Shown here piece by piece: positions 1-13,548 of a stretch of DNA of 64,000 nucleotides. The notes under the pieces are model-generated. The model was not told where the DNA came from. It was given only the letters and a program-made list of their open reading frames with translations, and made no database searches. The first letter of the stretch is position 1. Each line of letters begins with the position of its first letter. The DNA is from Wuchereria bancrofti (taxonomy: Eukaryota > Nematoda > Chromadorea > Rhabditida > Onchocercidae). The DNA lies in the NCBI GenBank assembly GCA_005281725.1, contig SSBO01000001.1, forward strand, positions 562,956-626,955, in the 5' to 3' direction. Both the position numbers and the translations under genes were made by a program.

Positions 1-38
1 TGTTGTATTACTTTTTTGTTGAAAAAAATATATTTCAG
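1..38 (+). other. End of a lig-4 intron
   Basis: T-rich sequence ending in TATTTCAG, a classic nematode 3' splice site. It defines the start of the first lig-4 exon in the window. The reading frame continues upstream through the acceptor only by chance. Confidence 0.8.
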
Positions 39-3000
39 CGCTCTTTAAAGGTAACATCTTCAAGTTTATTAAGCTGGATACATCCCAATGGAGCTACATT
101 ATATCAGTCTGGAGTCAGTTTGCGAAAAATATGTGATCTTGTTGTGGAAGGTAAAATGACAGACAATTCGAACATGCTTTTTCGTCGTTTTGAACCAATG
201 TTATTAGCAAGAATCAGACACGGTACTGGAGATGTTTACGACAAAGTAATTACTTCAAACATATAAAAATTTAATTACTTCAGTTGCATATGAAAAAGGT
301 AGTTGTGTAAAATTCTATTTAATTAAAAGTCTCTTTGAGAGACTTTTAATTTTCTTTGAGAGGTATGATTATTTTGTATGATGTTGGAAATTTAAGAATT
401 TTCAGCTTTTACCTCTATAATAGTTCAGCAGGTAATTTCATATAAATTTGAGCTGGTTCATTTCTGTGGCCAAGAATTTTATGTGGAATTAAAATATGAT
501 GGTGAACATTTCTTATTGCACAGAGGAACGAATTGCGAAATGCGATATTACTCGCGGGTTCAGAACGACTTTACAAATACCATATCACCAGTGCTTGATC
601 ATAGAATTAATCCATATTTTTCGCCTTCACTTGAAAGCTGTATATTGGACACTGAATTATTACTGTGGGATATTATTGACAAAAAATTCAGTTAGTTCAT
701 TTAATGCTAAAAAAATTGTTTCGGGCCAAATGCAAAGTGAACTTTCCATTGCTCCACGATATATGATATATAGCTCAGTACACTGTAATATGAAATGCAA
801 TGTTCTAAAAAGTCCCAGATCATATCAGTTATAAATCGGAGGGTAGTTGACACTGCTAGAAATTTCTTATCAAAAGGCTAAGTATCTGCTGCTATGGGTT
901 TTTCGATATTTTTTCACTTTCATTTTTTTAGTTTTTCAAATCCTAATCTAAACTGTTAAATTTTCTAATATATGGAACATTAACTTTGTAGTTGGACATA
1001 ATACACAAGCATCGGATGGTCGTATTTATGATGTGAAAGCTCTCAGATCTGATGGTGCAGTAGAGCCAAGTGTTGCGGTATTTGATATTTTATTTTTAAA
1101 TGGGAAATCATTAATGGATGTTCCATTGAGCGAAAGAATTGCTCTTCTTCAAAGTGGTAATGTTTTGCAAAAACAAGATGAGGCAAAAATATTTGTATCG
1201 AAGTTTACTGTTGTCAAGACGAGGTCAGTTTTTCTCGTTAGATTAATTTAATATAAAATCATCGAAACATATCGAAAAAGAAAACCGATAAAATCAATTA
1301 ACTTAAATATGGATAGATTGTACGTGTACTTGAGGAAGATAAACGATTTAATAATACAGTGCAGGAAAAAATTTTGCAAGAGGAACTTTTTTTTTTAATT
1401 TTTCAAGAAGCAGTTTTGCTAGTAGTCTAGTTAGAGAATTGTGATTGATTTCTAACATTTTTTAACAATGTTAGGTGATAGCTGTATTATTGTATTTCAT
1501 ATTCACTTTTGTAGGGAAGAATTTTCTTCACTGTATCAAGAAGCTGTAATGAATGGTCAAGAGGGCATTGTGGTAAAGAAAATGAATTCCATTTATAAAA
1601 CGGGCGTGCGTCACATGACAAATGGTTGGTTTAAGGTATGTATTTGTTCAAAAATATGTACTCTTTTTGTTGAATTTTTCAAAAATCTTTTTACTTAACA
1701 TTATTTTACTTAACAGTGTTATGTGTGTTTATTCTTTTTTTTTTCTTTTTTGAATGCTAGTTCTTATAAGTATTTTATATACGCTTTAGATAAAACCGTT
1801 TCACCTGGGTGATGAAACATTAGATCTTGCAATTGTTGGTGTCGATCTTGGTAGGAATAATAAAATCAGTAGTTATTGTTTGGCTACGCTTAGAGGTACT
1901 GTCCACTTATTTCTGCTTACCACAAAGTATTTGTCTTTATTGAATCATTTACATATACAAGTTTAATTCTAAATTCGATTGTGCGGTTTTGTAAATTTTG
2001 TTTTTTAGGTGATAAGTTGTTTATGGTTGGTAAAGTAGGGACGGGATTGGACGATACGACTCGTTCATTTCTTAAAAGTCGTTTGACGCGAGGTCATGGT
2101 TTCTTCAAAAGTGAGAAGGTCCCAAATTGGATTCATAATGATTACACGACAAACGATTTGCCAAGTCATTTTGTAAATCTGGATAACATACAAGTTGTTG
2201 AGGTATTTTTTGATACATTAAAGGTATAACAGAATTAAGCTGTCATGAAAATTTCAAGTTATTTCAGTTGATTAGGCTTTCCACCTAACCTTCGAAATTT
2301 ATGCTAGATTCGAGCTAAAGGATTAAGAAATGGCCGATTATATGCTCCGACTCTGAAGTCATATCGAGATGACAAATATGTTAAAGACATCGATCAGTAC
2401 CAAGCATTTTTAGACTTTGATAAGGTTTTTTCTTTTTCTTCTTTTTTTGGGAAGGGAGGGAGGATGTAGAAAATTTGTTGGAAATGTGTTAATTATAACC
2501 ACCGAAATTACTTGCAAAGTACTTTTTTTTTCAGAATTTACGTCTAGATAGTATAAAAAATGCGCAAAATATAATAAATCCAAAAAGACGTACGACAAAT
2601 GTACATGTACTTGAGCAATATCAAACTAAGAAAGCGCGTATCGAGGAAATAAATCAGGATTTAAAAGAGAAACAAATTTGTATCTTAAGAGGTACCTCTG
2701 ATGTAACAACGCAGGATCTGCAAGCGATCGTTGATTCATTTGGTGGAATTCACGTCGCTAATCCAGGTTTTATAGCTACTTTCTCAATTATAGTTTTTAT
2801 TTTACGACTTTATTCATAAATTTATAAAAAAAGATAATAATTTCTAATGAATTCTGTTTAGGTCCGAAAACACTTTTTGTTGTAACTGGAGAGCCCAAAC
2901 ATGTGAAGTCAAAATCGATTATTAGAAGTAACAAATATAATGTTGTCAGCGCAGACTGGCTTATAGCATGTAAAAATATGGGCAAAGTCATACCTATGTA

Positions 3001-4105
3001 AGTTTTTAATTTATAAACATTTTATTTAAAATTAGAAAAGTGCCATTTGACAAGAAAATTTTGGTGTAAATGCATCACTTGTTGAAAGTTATTATTATGC
3101 ATATAAAAAGCTTGTCAAATTTTATTTCGTTTTATCTTTGTTATCTCAAAAATGTGATCGTTTTATGAAAAAATGATTCTTTGATTTTCTGTTATTCGTA
3201 TTTTAATGTTGTTTTATATACTCTTGTAATGTAATCAATCAAAAACTGAACTTTATCTCTGTTTCTATCATATAAAAGTGTCACTTGCTGCTTCAAAGCT
3301 TGCATTAACAATGAAGGTAAAAACTTGTTATCTTTCTTTTTAAATTCGCTATTGCAGTACGAAGGAAGAAACTGTTCACGTTGTTGATGATAGTCTTTAT
3401 TCTTTATTTGGAGATGATAAAGCATCAGAAAATTCCATCATGCCATCAAACTCTACTGCATATACAGTTGCGAGTGTCAGTTTCTTGCTGGACAAGATAA
3501 AAGTACCTAAGGTTAGTTCTTAGACATATTTGCAAATATGGATTTGTTGGTTTCACTGTTTTGCATTTGAAACAGGAATTGATTTTCTATATTTCGAAAT
3601 TTTTAGCGGAAAAAACAGTTAGCTGCTGAGGAAGCATTAAGGAAACAATTATTTATGGATGATAAGTTTGATCGATTTTCTGGTCAAACATTTTATTTAC
3701 ATGAGGACTTGACGAAAATTCAAAAAATGTATGTTCAAATTTTATTGCGAATGCACGGTGCTGATCTGAGTACAAATCAAAACAGTGCTGTTACTCATAT
3801 TGTTGTCCCTGACAGGTATAATCTTTTGTTCTATGAAAAACTATCAAATTTCCCAAAAAATATTATATATATATATATTTATATAATTGAATACGTGATA
3901 CTTGCAATTAGATCTTAAATTTTTATCCGTGTTTACCTATTTCCATAGGCATTACAATGTCTTTTTTTTTTTTTTTTTTTATAGAATATCATTTTGAAAT
4001 TGAAAGAAAACAATTTTTTTCAGGAAAATAATGTATGATAACTTGTTAGAAAAAGTGGCCATTGTTGATATTTGCTGGTTGGAGAACACGCTCGATATGC
4101 TATAA
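39..4105 (+). CDS. lig-4: DNA ligase IV (12 exons, 5' end outside window)
   Basis: ATP-dependent nuclear DNA ligase that seals double-strand breaks in non-homologous end joining with an XRCC4-type partner. Exons: 39-245, 432-690, 992-1223, 1515-1635, 1790-1895, 2009-2202, 2308-2424, 2535-2766, 2862-2997, 3358-3511, 3607-3815, 4024-4105; all have GT/AG borders and the phases join into 682 codons plus TAA. Seen in order: end of the DNA-binding domain (FRRFEPMLLARI), motif I ELKYDGEH with the adenylated Lys, YYSR, ILDTELLLWD (motif III), VFDILFLNGK, EGIVVKK (motif IV), WFKIKP (motif V, split by an intron), the OB fold (LFMVGKVGTG, IRAKGLRNGRLYAPTLKSYR), then two C-terminal BRCT domains (from about KEKQICILRG, and from FSGQTFYLHE to the stop). 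The tandem BRCTs identify ligase IV rather than ligase I or III. Oddity: the last Arg of KxDGxR is His. The exon 2 start could be 429 or 432. Upstream exons are missing only because the window begins here. Confidence 0.95.
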
Positions 4106-7100
4106 CGTCTAAAATTTTAGAAATCAATCTTTTATTGATTTCAATTTTTATTCGCTAAACGGTTTTACATTTCCAATCTTTCTATATTTTTTTTCACTTT
4201 TTATAAATAATTTCCTTAAAATTATGGTTTTATTCATATGAATAATCATTACTTTTATGTTTTAATTGGACTGTTTTTAGCTTTAGAAAAAGTTATCTCT
4301 AAGAATCACAGAATTAATGTCATGAAAAAATGAATGTGATCAAGTGTGTCAGGGGTATTTTTCTTAATTATTTTTTTTTTCCATATTGTATAACTTCCAT
4401 TGCTTGTGCCAAACTTACTCCCGAGTATTTCTGGAATGTTAGTTTTTAAACTTTATTAAATAATCAAATTGGATGGAATAAAATTCAAAAAAAGGTCAAC
4501 GCAGTTTGTTCATCGCAGTGAAATTTTCGATATATAAAAAAATGATGAAGAAATTTCAAAGAGCAATTTAATAACTTTCAAATGAAAATTGCAGGATAGT
4601 AAAGGATGGATATTTTTTCCATTATGGACATTTTTAAAGCGGAATAAATTATTGTAGTTAGTATAATTATTTCTTCTAAACTTTGCATTAAGTAATACTA
4701 AAGTTTAGTCTTTGTGTTATGAAACGAAGATAAGCTTTTTTTTCAAAACGTTTATGATTCTTTATTTTCCTAAGAAATATTCCTTCTGAAAAAGAACTTT
4801 TCAAAGTTTCTCTGGAGAGGATATTGGCTTCTGGTCATAGAGTTTTAGATACTTATATTTTTTGGGGGGAGTTTTTCGTTTGTTTTTTTGTGTGGGAAAT
4901 ATATATTTGGTCTCCCGATCGTAATTTTATCTCCTTAACCGTAGTTTTAAAATTCGATTTCTGAACTATATTCGACATGAGCTGAATTTTACATCCGACA
5001 GAGATTTGTCTCAGTTTAAACTGATAATATCAAGCCTTCAACACTTCAACTCTTTAAAGTCCTCTTACTTTTATAGTTACTAGATGAGCGTTCCTTTTCA
5101 ATACTTTATTGCACTTTGAATCTATTAACTTTAAAAAAAAAAAAAAAAAACTGAACTTTATTTTTTTATTAATGATAAAAAGATAATCACAGTTTTCAGC
5201 CTTTGTTTTGTTTAGCTCATATAACGCAGAAAGCTTCCTTTGTTCTTCTTAAAAATATTTTCCAACTTTCTTTTTCTCTTCATAAATTAGCAATAAGTCA
5301 TATTTAAGAATTAAAAAAGAAAAAGAAAATTCAAATACAACAGCAAATAACCAAAGTTAATTATAGTGTTTGTAAACAAAAGCTTTGCTTTTATGTTGTT
5401 ATTTTTTCTTAAGTTGTGCTATTTATTTATTTTGTTATAAGACATCTGTTCAATAACTTATTCAGAAGTTTACTCATTTAATTAATATGGTTACGCCCAT
5501 TGCTATATTATAATTGGCTCATACCAGCTGATACAGTATTCTAAGAGGAAAAACCAGCTGGTGAAACTGGTGACATTAATATTAATGACGATAATCATTT
5601 TTTTTTTTGCAATGTCCTGATATCGATTTGACAAAAAAAAAAAAAGAAAGAACGGAAAGGAGGAAATAAGTAGCAGCTGTATAATTAGAATTAAATTTTT
5701 ATAGCATTCATTCATCCGTCTAAAAGTTTCCTTTTATACAGAAATATTCAAATGAGAGAAATTCTCCTCTCTCTCTCTCTCTCTCTTGATAGACAAGGAA
5801 GAGGAAAATATTTCCTCCTATTTATTTGTTTTATTTATTTTTTCCTGTTGCATTATAATTAGGTAATGTTCAAGCAAAGTAATTTCATTTTGCAACAAAA
5901 AAAAAAAAAAGAAAAAGAACAAAGCGGCAATTTTTGTCATTTCAAATACAAGCAAAAAAATCAACAATGTTATGAGGGAGTTATGAGATAAAAAACTGAA
6001 ATCTACTTTTTATTTTTACTGAAATTCCTGATAATTTCTTCTATAAATGGCATTCTTCAAGGTCATATGCATAGTTAAAATTGAAAATTGCTAAATCTAA
6101 TATATGGTTCATTATGACTTTGCTCGTATTTTCTTTTTCAATTAAATTTTCAAATATGTCATGTTAAAAATTCCAGTAATTCCAATGATTGATAGGTAAT
6201 AATTAAAAATTTTTTCATGATAATTATGCAATGAAGTGATAGATACAAAGTTATTAATCAATAATTTGTAAATTCTAAAGTTATTAAGTGAAAAATAATC
6301 CTTAAAAAAAATTAATTCAAACGTTTCATGAAAAATATTGGATTTAAAAGTAGATTTTAGTTTTAATTAATCAAACGGGGACAAATACAAGACAAAATAA
6401 GAGAATAAAAAAGTAGTAATAATTGACATATAAAGCATCTACACACATACAAAAGAAGTACTCGTTAATTAAACAAATTGATATTCGCACGAAATATACT
6501 TTTATTTAAATTTAAAAATGAAGAAATAGAAATAGAAAAAGAAAAGGAAGAAATAACATAAGAATCTTATCAATATTTCCAACATAGAATGCTTTTTTTT
6601 TTGATATAACAGAAATAATTGAAAAAATTCTTGCAAAGAAAAATTTTTTAAATATAAGTAATATATTGATAAGTTAATAAAGTATTGTTCACTTATTTTT
6701 CTTCTTCATTATCAGTTATTAAATAACTAATTTAACCTCAATGCATTTTCATAATTAAATAATTTCATCTTTAAATTTACATCTTTAAATTATCTTTCTT
6801 ATTAATTTGCAAAATTTAGATAATTTGCCGCAATATGTAGAGTAAATAAAATAGCTGAACAAAATTTATTAAACTATGAGATAGAATACTCAGAAATAAC
6901 TTTTAACCCGAAATTTCTAACCGATTCTAATTTACAGTTAAAAAACAAAATAAGTAAATATGAAATAAAAATTTAAGCGCTTAAATTGATTCAGATTTTT
7001 AGCTTAAAACAACAATTTCACTGTTTGAAAGACATTCAAAATTGAACTTCCTATGATAGCTTAACTTTTAAACAAAATAGCTATCAATCAATAAAATAAT

Positions 7101-7148
7101 TTAATAATAAAATAAGGGAAATGAATGTTTAACAAACCCTATAAATAA

Positions 7149-7376
7149 ACCCTGTGTGGATTATTTTTATTGAATAGCAATTAATATATTCAATAACATA
7201 TACAACAACAATACAATTTACCTTGTCTAATTAAAATTTAAAATAAAAATTTAAACACCTTGTTTATATGTATATATGTATATACCTTGTACAAAATAAC
7301 AACTGATACAATTTAAGATTAGACAAAATGCAAATTTCATACCTTGTATAAACGAAAGAGTACAAAATGACCCTGT
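7149..7376 (-). promoter_or_regulatory. Cluster of six ACARGGT motifs, two of them exact miR-10 seed sites
   Basis: On the plus strand ACCCTGT occurs at 7149-7155 and 7370-7376, and ACCTTGT at 7220-7226, 7257-7263, 7284-7290 and 7341-7347. Read on the lin-39 sense strand these are ACAGGGT twice and ACAAGGT four times. ACAGGGT is the exact 7-mer complement of the miR-10 seed ACCCUGU carried by the hairpin at 48634-48704. The cluster lies 1.6-1.9 kb past the lin-39 stop, so a regulatory role requires a long lin-39 3' UTR, which I cannot show. The ACAAGGT copies have one seed mismatch. Confidence 0.4.
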
Positions 7377-7839
7377 TTACATTGTGACTCTTCGAATAGA
7401 CATTAATTTCATTAATCAGTTAATTAATTAATTAGTTATGTTCATTACATTTATATCATTTATTGAGTAATTTTTTGAAAATTTTAACAAATTACTCAAA
7501 GTGAATTAGAATAACACTTGGCGATGTTTCTTTTTTTTTTAACACGTATCTTTTTAATTTTATTTTTTTTTGTTTTTTGTTTTTACAAACAAATAAAAGT
7601 TGAGCTAAGAAAATTTTGCGCATCCTATAAATGATACTTTTATTCCTATTAAAATTACATAATTTTAGTATTTTTATTTCATACAAAAGAAAAAAAAAAA
7701 CGGGAAACTTCGACAAATTAATCTGTTAGAGGCCTTTTTTACATTTTGGCATGTTATCTTTGGCGCAAATATGCTTTTCTTTGCTCAAAAAGCGCTTACT
7801 CGAATAATGATGCAAAAGTACGTGAACAAATACACGCAT

Positions 7840-7893
7840 AAACATACACGTGTACACACATACACACACACACAGACATACACACACACACTC
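7840..7893. repeat. CA-rich microsatellite
   Basis: Imperfect CA/TACACA run between lig-4 and lin-39. It generates overlapping open frames on both strands (His/Thr-rich on plus, Cys/Val-rich on minus) that are artefacts of the repeat. Confidence 0.85.
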
Positions 7894-9002
7894 ATAGCAA
7901 ACGAAAAAATAAAGGAAATAAGAGAAAAAATTTACTTGATCGAACCTAATTTGCGCCAAAATTATTATATTTCTTAGTAGCATTCGTCGATTTTGAAGTA
8001 AATTTTTTTTTGCACTTTTCACTATTTTCTTTTTTTTCTTTTCGGAAAAATTCCTTTTTTTTTATTTTTGTAATTTAGTAAAGTTGATGCAATTTTGTGA
8101 CAACAAATTTGGAGTTGGGAACCAGTATTTTGAAAATGATCCTAACAACGGCACAAATTAGTACAACAAAGTGTTACTTAATCTTTTTTTTTTCTTCGTT
8201 CATCCTTCTCTTTTTCAAAAATATACCACCAAAAAAAAAAGAAAAAAGAAAAAAAATGTAATTTTACTAATAATATTATGTAAACTATGATTACATTCAT
8301 TCTTTATGTTTTAATTAAAAAAAAAAAAGAAAAGAAATAGAATTTTTCCAAAATTTCATTTATTCTATACTAGTTAAAATAACAATTTGCAACTTTTCTT
8401 TTTTTTTTTCCATTACAAAATTTCTATTTTAAAATTACACTTTTAATAATCTTAGCATAATATGTTATTAGAGAAGATTATCATTCCAGGAATAAGTTAC
8501 TATTTCAAGGAATAAATTACTATTTCAAAACAAACTATATCTTTGCAATAAAATTTGAAAATTTAATATTAGTCCAAAATTTTCATTTCAAATTCCATAA
8601 TTTAATTGCTACATATTTCTCAAAATATTCAAACATGCTTCGCTTAATATATCAATTATCATTAATGCTAAAATCACGAAAAATTTAAATTAAAAAAAAT
8701 AATCAATACGACCAATTTCCTTTTTTCTTTTTTTTTTTTCAATAATGACTATATAATACAAATTTATGATATCACAATTAATTTGTTACCAATTAGCAAG
8801 TATTATTAAATTTGATTGATTAGAATAAGTATTTTTACATGAAAATTTACTCAAATTTTGAAACTTTTCGAAAAATTTTAAAACTTATCACTTTAATAAA
8901 TTGCAAAAATCATTTCTATTCGAATCTAATTTTATATCTAATTAATAATTAATAAATAATATAAGTTTATATTTAATGATATTATATTAAAAAATGATAT
9001 AT

Positions 9003-12000
9003 TCATGTATAATTATTAGTTAGAAGAAAATTACGTGGATTAAAACTGGCTAAATGATGAAATGAAAGAGCGCCAGCTGGGAATGGTACTGTTGGCGTTG
9101 GCTTATCTTTATTCTCTTTTTTATGTTTCATACGACGATTCTGGAACCAAATTTTGACCTGAAATTAAAACTATTTCAATTAATGCTATTCTTAAAAAAT
9201 ATAGAAATAGATAAACAGAGATAGAGGGGAAGAGAAAGAGAGAGAGAGAATATTTGAAATTCGAAATCATCTCTTGAATAACAAAAAAAAAAAAAAACGA
9301 AAAAAACGAAATACTTCATTAAAACAAAGCATAATTTTCAATCAGGAAGACTAAATAGCTTTGTTTTTTTTCTTTTCGTCCTTTTCAAATCATCTTCCAT
9401 TAACAAAAGAAAAAAAAAATTAAACTGCAGAGGGATTTAATATTGATTAGAATTAAACTGAAAAAGAAAAAAACCAAACGAAAATGAATTCACATATTAG
9501 AGGATATTACAACAAAAATTTTTTTAATCATAGCATGATTAATTAATACTTGCATAGCATGATTAATTAAATATTTAAGCATGATTAATTAAATAATTAA
9601 TAAACTATGAAAACAATAAACTAATAGTAATTTGTTTGTAACATTTTCTTTCTCAGTTTTAATCTTTCTAAACATTGAAGTTAAAATTTTAATAGAGGAT
9701 ATCTTTTTGAGAAAAGTCTTGATTATATGTTTATCCTAAATCAAATAGTATCATGAAATCATCTGTTGTATTTTTCATCTGTTATTTTCCTTTTCCTTTT
9801 TCTTTGTTTCCATTTTTTATCACATCATGGAAAATTGTAACATTTGCGCCAAAACAATATTTCACAAGCGTTTATCCTAGTAATTCATCATTTTTGCTTA
9901 TTAAATCAAAAACAATTAATAAAAATTTGTGATGAAAGAAAAGTAATAGCAGAACATTTGTTAATTTTATGGAATTCAAATAATTAAAAAAAAAAAAATC
10001 TCAGATCGATTTTCATAGATAACTTGACTAGATCGATTATTTCAAAGTAAACAAGTAAATATCTTTAATGTTTGAATTATTGTTGATTTTTAAAATAAAT
10101 AACAAGTAAAAAATTAAAATGAAATATAATGAATGATCCAATTAACCTGTCGTTCGGTTAGCATCAATGAATGAGCTATTTCGATGCGCCTCTTTCGAGT
10201 TAAATACTTGTTGAAATGAAATTCTTTTTCCAATTCCAATACTTGATTCCTAGTATACGCTGTCCGTTGGCGTTTTTCACCACGATTTGAACCTATAATT
10301 TTAAAAAAAATTTCATTTATTTCTTCGTAAATTAGCAAAAAAAAAAGAAAAAATACTTCTGTAAAGTAATTCTTATTTCAATTATAATAACTTACGAAAA
10401 ATCATAAATTTAAAAATCTTCGCTTTATTATTCTGTTTACTTATTATAATGCTATAAATTACTTATTTGCATTTATTTATTTGTTAATCTACTTATTTTC
10501 ATTATTATTATTATTGTTATTATCATCATTATTAATCATTTTTATAATATTACTATCAATTATTATTATTATCAATATTTATTATAGTTACTAACTATCG
10601 TTACTAATTTGTTTACTGTATACTTTTATAGAAAAACTATTTATCGCATAGGATATAAATTTATTTAAAGATTAATGATCGTATTTCTTTTATCGTGCTT
10701 AAAAATAATTTCATGCAAAATGAGTGAAATTATCTCACTCCCTCTTTCGCTGTCTCTTAGGAAAAATAAAATCTTAAATGATTATTTTCCATCTGAGATT
10801 TGAAATGAAATATATTACAAGTAAAATTTAATAGCTAAAAATTATGAAATATTTGTTGTGAAAAAAATTGAAAGTAATATTTTTTAAATCATGAAAGTAA
10901 TAATTCATGAAGCGAAAAACAATTGCTTCGAATCATTACACAAATTCTAATTCCGTCATTCATTCCAAACACATAACACAGACATACACATACACATACA
11001 CACACATACACACACACACAGACACAGACATTCAATTCGTTGATAATAAATTATGATTTGCCTCTTTTTGTATCACACAACAACTTACCTTCTCATTTAT
11101 CCAATTATCCTTTTCTACCTTTTTCCTCCTACCTAATTCACTCTTTCAATCGATCTCTGATTATATTGTATATTTTGTTTGCCAGTGAAAGACAATATTT
11201 TATCTTATGGTTAATCTTAAACTTAGAGAAGAAGAAAAAGCTTTCCTATTCAAATTTATTACCCCAATATTCCAACAGTTTATCATCAGTTTTCCTCTCT
11301 TTCAATCATTCTATTCTCTCTTAAAATTTTTACATTTTAAGCTTCAAATTTATCGCAACCAACAAATTTGCACCATAAATTGTAACAATGCTTAAATTTT
11401 GCAACAAAATATTTACCAATTTCTTGAATTTTCCCTCTCTTTCAATCTTAATAGCTAAATTATCTATTTCTTTGAAAAAAAAAAAAACTAACTATTCTAT
11501 ATTGAACACTTATTTACTTTTATACATTTATTGTTACATTTAAATCAAATCAAAACCTATGATGATTGAAAAAAAAAAAAAACTGTGATAGTTTTAAAAG
11601 TCAATTAATTACTTATTATTTAAAATTGCTTTACAAATTATAAATTAATCACATAGTACTTAAAAAAAAAATTCACAACACATCGAATAGCAAAATATTT
11701 GATGCTTATTTTTACAAATTATTTATGCAACAGACATAACGATAAAAATTAATTTAAAAAAAATTTTTTTTCTCAAAAATTATCCTTACTAATCAACCAA
11801 TCAATCAGTCAATCAATCAATCAATCAATAACACTTTTCAATAGTTTTCAATTTCATTCTGACCTGTTTAAGCCTATTTTATGTGTAAATCAAATGACTG
11901 AAGTAATTGTTCTGCCCGATAAGGACGATTCAATTCAGTGGGTAACAAACTCAATGGGTGGTAAAACATCAAAAAAGAAACACAGAATGTGTTCACGAAA

Positions 12001-13511
12001 TTTTATAACATCAAAAAACATAAGCCGATGTGATTTTCTTTTTGAAAATTTAAACCTTACCAATTTGATGAGTCAATTTTCAAATAAATACAAATTAATT
12101 TCATATCTGAACTAAGTAAGGAAAGGAAAAATTTTTTGTTAGTATTAAAAATGATATTCATTATCATTTATCACTTTTGTTAGCTACAAGAAGAAAAATT
12201 TTTCTCTAATAATTTCCAATTTCTAGGAATTTAAATTACAATAAATGATCAACATACATTGATCAAATTCATTTTAAACTATTTGAAATTAAAAGACAGT
12301 TTTAAAATTTAAGTACACTTTTGCACTTATCTTCAGATGATATATCTGATTATAGAATTTGACACTTTTTTACATACAGTAATAATTTATAAAATATTGT
12401 TTAAAACATTTAGAAATGAATGTACTTTTGTAAATTTATCGCATTATTTTTTTTTTTTTTTGTACTCATTTTCATACGATTGATAATAGCAGTGAAAGTA
12501 ATTTTGATCATTTCAGGTATACTTATACGGTTCTGCTAAAAGAAAAAAAGATTTAAATCAAAAACTGTCATGGTTTAATTTATTTTTGACTTTTTAATTT
12601 ATTTCTCAACAGATTACCGATCATTTAACCTCTAAAGTTAAGACATATGAACATTTGAATTATCACATTTCACTGTTTTTTTTTCTTTTTTTCAAACTTC
12701 AGTAAATTATGCATTTTAATAAATATTACAATCAGTGAAGTGTTGAAAAGACAATAAAGTTCATGTTAAATATTTTTCATTGTTTATAACAATTTTTTTT
12801 ATTTATACCAAAAATTTCAAATCATTGTGACATTAAATCTATGATAAGTAATCAATTAGAAAGTGTAGGAAGTTTAGTAAGTTCAGAGATAAAAATGATT
12901 TCTGTTGAGGTTAACAAAATTATATTTTCTCAGTTAATCGATCGATTAAAATAAATTTTTACTTTTAAATAAACTTGTTACGTTTATTGCTATTATCATT
13001 GAAATACTTTTGAGTATTTTGTGTATATTTGAAATTTAAACTTTTACACTAAAAGAAATCTGTAAATTATTGGTATTTTAAAGTAACCAATTGATTTTGT
13101 TCACTTTTAATAATTTTAATAGTATAAGTTAAAAAAAAATTTTCAAAATTTAAAATTCTTACATTTTTTAGACTTTTCGATGCAAAAAATTCGTATATTT
13201 TCAAAATTTTGAAGCAATAAAAAAAAAGTTGATTTTGGAAATAAAAAAAGATGGAAGTATATGTGTACGTGTATGTGTGTGTGTGTGTATGTGTATGTAA
13301 GTATGTGTATCTGTGTGTGTGTGTGTGTTCGAATTGTCAGTTGAATAGTTTGGTAGTTCCCTTTGTCGGCAACTCTCTTCTGAAAGTACCGGCCGATTTG
13401 CGCCCGCTCAACAGTTGCTCTCCTTAGATGCCAAAACTAAAACTTGCTTTTCTTATCAGTTCTGATCCGACTCAAATTCAATCTATTTCAATGACTTAAA
13501 TGTATAAACAC

Positions 13512-13548
<37 letters not shown>

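Larger units (their letters stand above)
4106..9002. other. Convergent intergenic / 3'-UTR DNA between lig-4 and lin-39
   Basis: lig-4 and lin-39 are transcribed towards each other across this stretch. It is very AT-rich, with poly-A/T runs, a short CT run at about 5767-5787 and a CA repeat near 7845-7893. A possible lig-4 polyadenylation signal AATAAA lies at 4478-4483. On the minus strand several TTTATT complements, for example 8359-8364, could end lin-39; I cannot choose among them. The small open frames here are low-complexity (K/N/F/I-rich) and show no family motif, so no gene is called. The one clearly non-random element is the ACARGGT cluster, listed separately. Confidence 0.7.

Noticed and set aside
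11894..12115. 73-residue plus-strand frame inside the lin-39 intron
   Set aside because: Less A/T-biased than its surroundings, but no recognisable motif or flanking splice signals; the second half is low-complexity.
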